Shown: in pieces, positions 42,052 to 52,084 of the stretch
Position numbering within the stretch: position 1 is the first letter of the stretch
Layout: each line of letters starts with the position of its first letter
Source of the DNA: Hydractinia symbiolongicarpus
Taxonomy: Eukaryota > Cnidaria > Hydrozoa > Anthoathecata > Hydractiniidae
Direction: 5' to 3'
Assembly (NCBI RefSeq): GCF_029227915.1
Contig: NC_079877.1
Span: 30,779,851-30,839,850 of the forward strand
Length of the DNA: 60,000 nucleotides
Notes under the pieces: generated by a model
Databases searched by the model: none
The model's input: the letters and a program-made list of their open reading frames with translations, nothing else
What the model was told of the DNA's origin: nothing
Program-made: the position numbers and the translations under genes

Positions 42052-42549
42052 AGGCGCTCAGAGGGTACTTCTCTTAACAGACGATAAAAAGTAAAAGAAA
42101 GAACCGAGAACCTACCTAGCTATTAGGTATGATTTTTCTTGCAGCTAGCTAGTTTAATAGATGTTATCATAGTCTATACTATAAACTATAAGCTAAAAGA
42201 AAACCTCATATTGCGTTATTTCAAAATTTCATATTAACTTATTTCATATAGTTAGCAGGATGAAGATTTAACTAGCTAGTATTGTTTTCCTCAGTTTTAT
42301 CTGAATAATTTAGTTATAAAAAATATGTATCGTATTAAAGTACACGATTTCCAACACATAGCTTCAATTTTATTGATTGGACTTCATTACATTGCACAAC
42401 TTGGAGTGCTTTAAAGTGAAATTTTTGTCCTGGCTACGAAGAATACTTTGTATCAGGCCGTGCATAGATCATGTTAATACTATATTTGTGTTCGTTAACA
42501 ATAAACACAAAGCATTCCTATTGGTTCCTTAAAAAACCACAATTTTTAA
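42052..42549. other. Noncoding, no gene seen
   Basis: AT-rich with AGCTAGCTAG-type short repeats. Confidence 0.4.
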
Positions 42550-42765
42550 GGCCCCGGGTGAATGGAAAACCAATCTTACGCCTCTAGGCTCCGGGCTGTG
42601 TCTAGCTCTCTTTATCAGGTGACGATGATTCCGCCTCGTGCGGCGACGGCGGAAATCAATTAAAAAAAGTGAAACAAGGTGAACGACAGCGCTTGAACCG
42701 AGCTCTCTCTCTGCTGTCTAAGAAAGAGATCACTTCCACCGGCGTGGTAAATTTAAAACATTTCT
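42550..42765 (-). mobile_element. tRNA-derived SINE with a GATTCCGCC hairpin body
   Basis: On the minus strand a B-box-like GGTTCAAGC (42691-42699) lies about 40 bp after an A-box-like TGGAAGTGATC. The body includes an inverted GATTCCGCC...GGCGGAAATC (about 42628-42658) and GAGCTAGACACAGCCCGGAG. A related body without a head lies at 54870-55020. Confidence 0.5.
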
Positions 42766-43139
42766 AAATATCCAATTTTTTAAAATCGTTTAATTTCTTT
42801 CAATGCTCAACTTAGGTGATAAACCATGATGAAAGTATGACCCGCCCCTTGATGTTGGATTTGATTGTTAACATTTCTAACACCATGTAAAAAAGAAAAG
42901 ATTTTTTATTTACATCTTTGATAAAATAAATAACAATGGCCCAGTCCCAAGTCGTTTCTTAACGTACGCCTCTTTTAATTTTCGCACCCGTGAGCAATAG
43001 CTCAAAACTTATTAAATTCAGCCCGCTGCGATCTACTAAACAAGGGAGGACTTTACGACCTAAAATTTTAAAAGATTTTTATGGAAGTTAAAGGAAGCAA
43101 ATTTGTGTAAACTCCCAAACATTAACTTTTTAAGATATC
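42766..43139. other. Noncoding, no gene seen
   Basis: No supported features. Confidence 0.4.
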
Positions 43140-43830
43140 CAGATATATACCACGCTATTTTCTTCAAGGCCACCGAGAGATCATGCTGCCATTCAGGTGT
43201 CCACACTGATTTTTCCACGTTTTTTCCAAAAAAAAAATATTTTATAAGGACTCTTATTGTTTTTATAGGTGCTAGAGAAAAAACAAATGGTAAAACTGTG
43301 AAGTGCTTTTTCTTTCCTCCTTTGACCCATGAAAATATATATGTGATGATTTTTTTGTTTTAGATCCTCAACTTTAACTTTCTCTTTGTAAATGTGTTGG
43401 TTTTTATACCTTAAATCGAAAATAAGCTTAATTTTCCTCCTTTCGTACTGACAAAAAAGGCATTTACAACATGTGGTGTAGAAGACACTTCTTTAATTCG
43501 ACCTGTGTCAAGAAGCTCTTGTACCGCCTCGTTGACAAATTCGCAATTTTTTATAGCAGATTGATTATGTCAAACAAACCGGTTTGGTGGTGGCGCGAAA
43601 AAAGGAATAGTATAACCTTCCTTGGTAATTTTAGGAACAGTCGCATTACAGCCGATAGTCTTCCGATATTTCAACTTTTCCCTTGAGCATACCCTTAACT
43701 GGAATTACTGACGTAATTTACCTTAGACAAAATCAATGTTTCCCCTATCTAACATTGTTCAACGATTGGGAAGTCTTTCTCCCAGTGTCGAGTCCAGTCA
43801 CTTTCCAAACCTGTACATTGATCTGTATAC
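43140..43830 (-). pseudogene. DIRS-type retrotransposon reverse transcriptase relic
   Basis: Minus-strand peptides in order but in shifting frames: a DWTRHWEKDFPIVEQ region, EGYTIPFF, then NCEFVNEAVQELLDTGRIKE and VSSTPHVVNAFFVSTKGGKL (43430-43545), RYKNQHIYKEKVKVEDLKQ, HSFTICFF (from the FTVLPFGL block) and WKKRGKISVD (from the YWRKRG block before the catalytic aspartates). This order is that of DIRS-1-like RTs, whose elements use a tyrosine recombinase instead of an integrase. The YLDD box is not recovered. Deletions and frameshifts show it is old. Confidence 0.7.
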
Positions 43831-46483
43831 TCTGATGTACGCTGATTGGCTAGAATAGGGCGTGGTATGGTTGTCAATACTCCGTGAAGATTAGGTTGTT
43901 TTTCTTAGAATTCCACATTTTGTGATTGGACATGATTTGACATAGGTGACAAGTGTTCATAGGGTTAGAACAGGGTTTATAAAAGGGTTTTGGATTTGCT
44001 TTTGCCTTCATTTTGCCAGTGCTTTTGACTTAGACGTTTTATTCCCTTTTTGTCACCTGAATAGCTTGCTGATTCATTGGGCAAGTATTCTTTTGACTAT
44101 TCTGGAACCTTCATGTTTTTCGACTTACTCTGTTGTTGCAGTTTTATTTAGAATTCTTGTTTCTGTTCGATAAATCTTTGGTCCAAGTAGCTTCTGACTA
44201 TGTCAAACTGTTTAACTTCGTTTAACGTTGGCGGAGGAGACTGGCTGTTGCTAGCAGTTTCTTCCAGGTTATTGTTAAAAACCTCGTTCATTTTTAAGAT
44301 TCAATGCAATTGCGTTACTTTAAATACCGAAAAGTTAATCGATGTGTTATTAAATTTCTAAAAATTCCGCCCTTTTGCATGAAAATTAAGCGACACTGTG
44401 ATATCCAGGCTATTTCTGTAAGGCTCCTTTTACACTGAAAATAAATTCTCAGATGTTTTAATGCTTTACACAAAGATTTATTTAATTTTTAGTTTTAGTT
44501 TTTGGGCTTTAAAAATTCGTCGTTGGCGGCGTAGCATTTGTACCAAAAAATGCCTTGGAGTGGCCGCCATAGAAAGGTGACTGTCTTCTGGATAGTAGTG
44601 GCCGGGAAGGCAAGTTCAGCAAAATAGCGAATGTTAAATACAAACACATTTTACTTTTTCTTAAATTTTACTCCCCGAATAATTACATAATTTATAACTT
44701 ACCGCAACAAACTTATTTTTAAGATTGGACATCGCTGCCCTTATATGAATGCTTGGTTCATGCCACTATCTGGTTCGGTAAAAATGCCAAATCTTGTTAA
44801 ATTATATCTTTAGATTGTGGTTTAAAGTGTACTTTTTCTTATTGAGAAAAAAAGACAACATTGTACGCATCTGCTCGTACTACGTGATCTGTTGAAAGAA
44901 ATTCTTTCTTTCCGGGAATGTGACTATTGTGTGTTTTAAAATAGAAGTGTACCATATCTTTCAATTATATCTTGGAGTTTCTTTGCCAATATACATTTTT
45001 TATGAATACAAAAAATATCAAACGTTTTTGCACCACTGTTAAAAAATATAATAACGCAATTTGAACAGAGCCAGGAAACTAATTTTATAACATTACCATC
45101 TTCAACAATCTGAAGCAATCCATCTTAAAGTATAGCACATAACGATACAATCACGCCACATTTTTCCCCCTATATTCTTACATAAAAGTACACAATTTTA
45201 ATCAAAAAAAAAGTCCAAAGTAAATATCAACATTTTGATAAAGTTGTTCGCCATGCCTGGCTTTCTAAACAAAAGAGGTTCTTTCGGCCATTCTTGAAAC
45301 CATGGCCAAAATTACGCGGTGCTTGCAAAATAACCAATGATTTTTTGCTATTTATGTTTTATTCCGTCACCTAGCCTAAACTGTTCTTGGTCGTCGCTAT
45401 TATAGCGACGACCAAGAACAGTCCACGGTTGTATACATTTTTGTACAGTAGCAACGGCGAGCCTATTTTGAAAAAAAGCTGTCGAACGTTTTTATTCTCT
45501 GTACTTCATGTTTATCTCTATATTATTGTGTTTGTATGTCAGCAACATGGTAGATCCAATCTTTGATCTTTGCGCGAATTCATTGTAAAAGTGGGGTTCG
45601 ATTTGCTTTATTTTAATATATTTTAGTATATTATATTTTTTTATTGTATTTTATTTAACACCCAATGCAATAATTATTATCGAAATTGAAAAAAACAATT
45701 ATTCCCTATTTAAAAATTGCAATTAAAAGTATTTACTGGTGGGCTGATGTACCTTCCTTTCCCAGTCAAATTTATCACCCCAAACCAGTCAAGTTTGTCA
45801 GGATGGGATGGGACAAATGAAGTTAATTAAAGTCTGCCTTTTTAACACTTAAATTATTTTGCAAGGATAAGCAATCTATAGATGCCCAGTTGGTCATGGA
45901 AACACTACAGCAGTGGCATATGTACTGAAAATGGAAGCATACACTCATTATCTTGCCATCGCTGTACAAATGTGGTAATAGACAATTAATAGAGACTAGT
46001 CGATAAGGACCGTTAAATCCACTTAGGCAAGATGTCACTGGAAAAGAAAACCGTCACTTAAATTTTGATTACATTAGCAAGGACCTGTCAATACACTTTT
46101 TTAAAAAAAATTTGTTTCCTGTTGCTTTTATAGTGTAGAGGTTTAAACGTTGCCTCTGTGTGTAAAGCTTGAACGCTGATAAAAATAATGTATGAGGACA
46201 TTAAAGAGAAAGGGGTGTTTATTAGAGGATTCACGGTACAAATTATTTTTTTGTTTAAAATTTTTATACTCCTTGCCTATTGTATAGAGCTTGTAACACT
46301 ATTTATAGTACAGGCTATAGTTTAGGATAATGTCCCTGTAACGAATGGTTACAAAAATGTTGGGGTTTCAAGGTATATTGATGACGTCATGAATCCGCCT
46401 GTTCCAAAACGGATGGGTGACCCAGCTTTAGAAAATTAGTCCTGTTTTTGACCCTACGAAGGAGATGACGTCAGTTATCAGTA
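43831..46483. other. Noncoding, no gene seen
   Basis: AT-rich intergenic DNA. Contains the perfect palindrome at 45380-45422. ATGACGTCA motifs at about 46380 and 46465 recall the TGACRTCAGCAAAA repeats at 11.5-11.7 kb. Confidence 0.45.
45380..45422. repeat. Perfect 43-bp palindrome (21-bp arms, 1-nt spacer)
   Basis: Arms 45380-45400 and 45402-45422 are exact inverted copies with a single T between them. Confidence 0.9.
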
Positions 46484-47026
46484 TCTTATATATTAATTCC
46501 CTTGCGTGAGTAAAACTGTGAGTCCACGACACGGAAATCACGGGTCACTTTCCTATGACGTGGCCGTACGCTAAAATTCAACTAAAAAAATTAGGGATGT
46601 ACTGCATAGAAATCGCACATAAGGTGTAAATATATAACCCGCTGCTAATAACGATATAAATATATATACCCTTATGCCAAAAAACTCTATGTTAGCATAT
46701 ATATATAAGTATCGCTACATATGAAACGGTATTAGATATTCACAAAGCATACGGACTGTTAAATGAAGTTCCTAGCATAAAACGGAAATTGTGTTTACGA
46801 AAAAGATGGCTGTTCTTTTTGAGTATTCTCTACTCTTTCATTCAAAATAAATCTTTAAAAAAACATTTGAAGAAGAGCATGGTTTTATAAATTAATCATA
46901 GCAAGGTTCTGTAAGGTTTTTTCATGTTTTATTTTCAGTTTTGATTATATTATTGTTGCCAGACATGTTTTATAGCTAGCATCATAAAAAGCCAACCATC
47001 ACCAACAACTAGCTAGCTAGCTAGGA

Positions 47027-47054
<28 letters not shown>
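47027..47054. repeat. (AT)n microsatellite inside Helitron Y
   Basis: About 14 AT units here, compared with about 8 at the matching place in copy X (15626-15641). Confidence 0.8.
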
Positions 47055-47057
<3 letters not shown>

Positions 47058-47755
47058 GCCATGTTCTTTATACCTAGCTAAGTCTCCAGTTTATATTTAA
47101 GTGACTAGCTATTAGCTGCTGTAGCTAGCTAATGCTAGCTTTAAACTAAAGATTCCCAGTATATATATATATTCCCACAAAACACATCAAACGTTATTAA
47201 CCCTGAAAATTTTAAACATTTTCCTGGGTTTTTTTTGGTTTGCGAAGTTCTTTTCCTCCAAATATTCTGAAGATAAAGTTCAGAAATTACTTATTTTTAA
47301 AATGTAAATTTAATTTGTTTCAAATTGTGGGCAAAAACCTTAATCAGCATGCTAAAAGAACTGACTTTTCTTAATTTAGAATTACTAAACACAACCATTT
47401 TCTTACAATTAGTGTAAACTTTTGTGTGTATGGCTTATATTTAATACACCAAAAGAGCTACTTTGTTGATTTCAATTTTATACTCTTTGTAAGCTATTTT
47501 TTTCTTCTTTTTGACATTTCTGTTTTACCACTCAATTTTTACATTTTATAAGTTATTTGGAACAGAATGGTATGAAATAGACCAAAATACCTGATCTTAG
47601 TTGTTTTTAATTTACAGGCTGTGTCTGTGAAACTTTAAGGGGAACATTTGGTGGAAGACAATGGCATGACATATACTGATAGAACTGATTTTTGTTGTGT
47701 TAGATGTTATATCTGAACCTTTTTGACATTTTATGTTAATTTTGCGAGGAAGGAC

Positions 47756-47985
47756 TGATTCAACAAAAATGATTCAATGATTCAACAAAAAAAGTTTTTT
47801 TGACATATTGCATCTAGCCCTTACCCATTAAATCTTACACAAAATTTCCAAAACTATATACGATTTAGAACACATCAAATTTAAATCGAGAAGGATCAGT
47901 CATTTCGATATATTGCACGGAGTCCTCCCCAGTAAGAATTTATACAAAATATAGAAAAACAAAGCTTGCAAGGTGTAAAATTGAA
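47756..47985 (-). repeat. Inverted segment of the Helitron with duplicated junction
   Basis: 47779-47985 is the reverse complement of copy X 16362-16565. At the left junction GATTCAACAAAAAT, GATTCAAT and GATTCAAC follow each other, a templated-looking triplication. X positions 16336-16361, including an AT microsatellite, are missing from Y. Confidence 0.85.
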
Positions 47986-48520
47986 GAGAGTTACTTCCTT
48001 TATTGACTAGCAGAGTTCTGTCAATTGAGGTAAAAGGTAGGTTGTATGAGGCCTGTGTAAGAAGTGTTATGTTGTACGGTAGTGAGACATGGGCAGTGAA
48101 GCAGGAAGATCTTGACCGTTTAGAAAGGAATGATATGAGAATGGTTAGGTGGATGTGTAATGCCAGTCTGAGAGACAGAAAGAGTTCAGATGAGCTAAGA
48201 AGCAGGCTAAGTCTCTGTAGAATTAAAGATATTATCCAGATAAGAAGATTGAATTGGCTGGGGCACTTGGAAAGAATGGAGGAGGATAATTGGGTAAGAA
48301 AGTGTAGAGACTTGATAGTTCCTGGGGCAAAGCCCAGAGGCAGACCGAGAAAGACTTGGCAGGAGGTTATAAGGACAGACTTAATAGAGAGGAAGTTGAG
48401 TTTAGATCTAACACAGTCTAGATCAGATTGGAAGAGGGTCATTAATATACCCCGTCCAACCCATGCTAGCATGGAAAACGGACGTTAAGCCGAGAATGAT
48501 GATGATGATGATGATGATGA
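47986..48520 (+). mobile_element. RTE-like LINE 3' end with GAT-repeat tail
   Basis: A 5'-truncated non-LTR retrotransposon insertion of about 535 bp ends in CGAGAAT(GAT)n at 48494-48520. The short-repeat tail is typical of RTE-type LINEs. It adjoins the inverted Helitron segment on the left and normal Helitron sequence on the right. Confidence 0.75.
48003..48488 (+). pseudogene. LINE reverse transcriptase C-terminus
   Basis: The open frame reads through SVMLYGSETWAVKQEDLDRL, ERNDMRMVRWMCNASLRDRK, RRLNWLGHLERMEEDNW and GRPRKTWQEVIRTDLIERKL. These post-catalytic motifs are shared by many cnidarian, sponge and mollusc non-LTR retrotransposons. The catalytic domains are absent because of 5' truncation. 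The frame is intact, so the insertion is young. Confidence 0.8.
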
Positions 48521-49600
48521 ATCAGAAGCACTTCCTACAACCATTCTTTTTTTTACAGTTTGTGAAGCTTTTGTGAGGAAAGAGTGTATGCAATATTATC
48601 GAAATGACTGATTTTTGTTGCAAACTGTTTTTCTTTGGCATTTTGGATTAAAATATTGTTTTAGAGGGCATATGCAGTAGATATATGTACTGAAATAGTT
48701 AAATTTTGCAAACTTTGATTTTGTCGTTACCTCTCATTTTTTACATTTTGATTAAACTTTTGTGGGAGACCGTCGGTATGTGAAGGACCAAAATAAGAGA
48801 TTTTAGTATTATTTAGAATTTGTATTTTGTGTTGCAAAATTGGTGCAAAAATTGACATAAAATGAACTTATATACAGATTGATTGCTGTTGTTTAACATG
48901 ACTCATTATGACTTATATATATATTTTATGAAAATTTGTGACAGAATACTATGTGAGATTTGAAATTTTGTTTACTTTATTGATGGTAAAACAGCATGCA
49001 AATTGCTAAAAGGACTTTATTAATTTTAGGTTTAAACACCGTTATTTTGTTGGCATTTTGTCTAAAGTTTGGTGAGGAGGGACTGTATGCAATATATCAA
49101 ATAATGTTTTATTGCATTATAATTTGTCCTTGCAAATCCCTTTTTTTACACCTTAGATAAAAAATTCTGTCAGAGGCACAATTTATTGTTTATTTTTCAC
49201 ATTGTGTGTCAACCTTTGGCAGAGTTTGCAATAAACTAACTGATTTTAACATATACAATGAGAGAGATTTGTGTTTGACATTGATCAGCTTTTTTGTATA
49301 TATGTGGCGTTTTAAGTGATTTAAATTTTATGGGTGAGATGTATGTTGAAATGCTTTTGGAAACTTCTTTCCGAATAATTTTCGCATTTGTCAGATGGTC
49401 AGAGCAAGTAATTTTAGTAGATTTAGATTTTAAATGTCACATAAATACTGCAGTTGTTGAAAACCTTTAATTTTTTTGGTCATTTATATAATAATGCAGA
49501 TGTAAGATGCGCACTGCTGTATTGTTTGTTTTTTGATGGACATATATCTGCTACATAAATTAAATGGAACACAGTGGATTCTTCCACGGGAAACAGCTAG

Positions 49601-49947
49601 TCTGAATTATTTAGCTTCAAACTAAATTGCACTGCAATGGCGTCACCAACTTTAATAATATCATTGACGTTAGTCTTTGTAATTACGTAGTGTTTAAATA
49701 GCAGATAAACAAACTGGACTTATTTTTTTCGAATTTACGCATTCCTTAGAAGAAAAAAAACGCTCCTATGGAAATCCGAATTTTTGCTTGATTCGGTATT
49801 CTCAGTCGCAGGTAACTTTTCCTATTAAGAAGAGATACATGACTTTCGGCTAATTATATGCCTGGTGTTGAAAACATAATAACTAATTTAAATCCAGGAA
49901 ATTTGAAGTTAACATAGAATTAGCACTAAATCCGAGCATTTTTAACA
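49601..49947. other. Noncoding, no gene seen
   Basis: No supported features. Confidence 0.4.
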
Positions 49948-50092
49948 CAGTCTGTCAGAATGTATGCAGTCTGTCAGAATGTATACAGTCTGCCATCATG
50001 TATGTAGTGTGTCATCATGTATGCAGTCTGTCAGCATGTATTCAGTCTGTCAGCATGTGTGCACTCTGTCAGTATGAATGCAGTCTGTCAGA
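49948..50092. repeat. 19-bp minisatellite
   Basis: About 7.6 units of CAGTCTGTCAGAATGTATG with point differences. Unit length stays exactly 19 bp throughout. Confidence 0.9.
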
Positions 50093-50434
50093 TTTATTTG
50101 CTGCACACAAATACAAAGTTTAATAAATATATTTCTTATATGCTATTGCAATTGATGTCTTTTCTCAATGTTGGGAAAAATGAAACTTTTATGCATTTAA
50201 TTTTGTTGGCAGACTGTTGACAAAAATTTCCAAGAAATTGCACTCTTGATTGTGCCATTTTGTGCTACACAGATATGGTTCGCTCAGCTTCTAGGATTGT
50301 TATATGCACCAACTTTGTTGTTCTCATCTAACCAGGAACGGAGAAAGTGCACCATCTTCACAAGCACTTGGTTATGATGGCAGCTCCTTTATCCGACATG
50401 TGATCCAAACTCTTAGAGTTGCACATGCAGTTGC

Positions 50435-50965
50435 TGATATCATTAAGGCTTTATGAAGGATTGAAATGCAGACGCGATACTCAACGCCTGTACGACGATG
50501 GGTCCAGTATTGTTTTGAACAGGGAATCAATCCCATTCAGCTTCTCTCGTTTAGGTATTGGAATACTTGACTTTCTTGTATCATACAGGAGTTGGTTATA
50601 GTGTAATACGCACTACAAGAAGCGCCTTAGAATCTAATATAACGATACCAGGGTTCAGGAGTCTTTCAGACCAACCTGTAATAAGCAAATTTGTCAGGGG
50701 TGTGTTTATATTAAGACCGAGTACTCCTCGCTACACTTGTATGTGGGATGTGAATATACTTCTTAACTGTTTGAAGTCATATTGGGAAAGAATGGACTTA
50801 TAGGTTTAAGATTCATTGTTTTAATTTAGCTTATCTTTTTCTCATCAGCAGGACAGAGAATACACAGTGTTTTTAGCATTAGGACTACACATATGGACTT
50901 CTGTGGAGACACCCTGTTTTTTCCAATTCATGTTGAATTTATTCTGTTAAATATGAGTTTATAAC
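50435..50965 (+). pseudogene. Tyrosine recombinase relic (DIRS/Crypton-like)
   Basis: Peptides in order: TRYSTPVRRWVQYCFEQGIN (50472-50531, SAM-like core-binding domain) in one frame, then from 50558 in another YLTFLYHTGVGYSVIRTTRS, PVISKFVRGVFILRPSTPRY and WDVNILLNCLKSYW. A SSAGQRIHSVF block (about 50845-50880) matches the 'TGQR' box with the first catalytic Arg. The C-terminal HxxR...Y part is not found. This is the family that DIRS-type elements use for integration. It is on the opposite strand to, and 7 kb from, the DIRS RT relic, so the two are probably separate insertions. Stops and frameshifts make it dead. Confidence 0.7.
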
Positions 50966-51654
50966 CCAATGGAATTTTACTACAACCTTCGGCTTCGCAA
51001 CAGGAAAATTCAGAAACCCGTTTTTTGTAGATTTCATTTTTTATACAGATGCAATCACTTCTTCAGCGGAGTCTATAAAACACTTCAACAATTGGAAAGA
51101 AATTATTCCGTTATCTACCTTGACCTTGCAAAATTAATTTCCCCACCAAATGCTGTTTTTGATTTCCATTATTGTTACTTTGGTCAGAATTTTTAAAATT
51201 GCCTAATGGAAGATAGAGACAAGGCAGGGCCGAGACGGTACTAAGTTGTTAGTATCCAAGCTAAAACATTTCGTGGTTAAATTCCAGTCATAAACCAAAA
51301 GTACTTATTATTCACTCTTTTGCTGGTTGGTGGTAGTTACTTTTGGCAGGTGAAACGGAGCTGGATATTATCTTTTTAAAGTTATGTATTTATCAGGTAG
51401 CTACTTAGCTGCACATCCTTTAGTGGAATCAATTTTCCCGGCCCCTTGGATTTGCACTAACCTCTCTTGATCCATTTTTTGGTCCCTTTAGCAATATTTT
51501 TTTTATATATTCATAATTCGATTGCTATCAAGTAATGACATAAAAGCAAAACATAAAAACTACATCAGAAGTAAAGCCCGGGGCAAATCGATCAGAAAAC
51601 TTTGTAGCTAACTATCGTCTATAAAAAATAAAATAAACATTTTTATTTAAATCT
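50966..51654. other. Noncoding, no gene seen
   Basis: Could include an untraceable continuation of the recombinase relic. Nothing is supported. Confidence 0.35.
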
Positions 51655-51669
51655 ACTGGAAACCGCAAT

Positions 51670-52084
51670 TGTTTAAACAATTCTGTTTCCATATTAATTG
51701 ATGGAAATGAGATCATTTGCTATCTACTTTGAGCTGCTGTCTCGATTAAGCTGCGTTTACATTCAAACTTCTATGCTTTACATAATGTTGATAAAAAAAT
51801 TATGGAGAACTTTCCTCGTATTGAAAGAGGACTTTCCTCATGATGTTGCTGATGAATTTACAGGAAATAAAAACTTAGATAGGAAGTCATGTGTCATTAA
51901 GGAAGCCATTTATAATCCTAAAAACACAAGATTCTGTTCTTTAATGAATATGCTTGCTCTTGCAATATTTATTGGGAAAAATATTGAAACCGTATACCCT
52001 CATGATATAGATGACATTCATGGAAGTTTTAATAATGGGTTGATTCCCCAAGAGAAAGTACAGAATCTACGAGCGAAAGTATAA
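51670..52084 (+). pseudogene. Frameshifted transposon-associated relic, possibly OTU-like
   Basis: One frame gives NSVSILIDGNEIICYLL, AAVSIKLRLHSNFYALHNVD and ENFPRIERGLSS. After a shift, HDVADEFTGNKNLDRKSCVI, KEAIYNPKNTRFCSLMNMLA and IGKNIETVYPHD follow, ending at 52084. The order '(L)FNS(x)S..I.GNE...LR...S.EL..H..FY', '...L.LLAL...IGR.IESVYP' is familiar from an OTU-peptidase-like family spread with transposons in cnidarians. The catalytic residues cannot be identified, so function is not claimed. Confidence 0.4.

Larger units (their letters stand above)
46484..49600 (+). mobile_element. Non-autonomous Helitron, copy Y (rearranged)
   Basis: It begins A|TCTTATATATTAATTCCC and ends hairpin-CTAG|T exactly as copy X does. 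The two are almost identical outside 47756-48520, where Y carries an inverted block joined to an RTE-like LINE end. Differences elsewhere are scattered substitutions and microsatellite length. The different genomic flanks of X and Y show that both inserted as Helitron units rather than by a larger segmental duplication. Confidence 0.85.

Noticed and set aside
43103-43686. Plus-strand frames of 86 and 71 codons
   Set aside because: The minus strand here carries DIRS RT motifs; the plus frames are antisense shadows.
47900-48472. 190-codon minus-strand frame
   Set aside because: Antisense shadow of the LINE reverse-transcriptase C-terminus.
49948-50092. Regular repeat array resembling a CRISPR
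   Set aside because: Units are contiguous 19-mers without spacers, in an animal-type genome.
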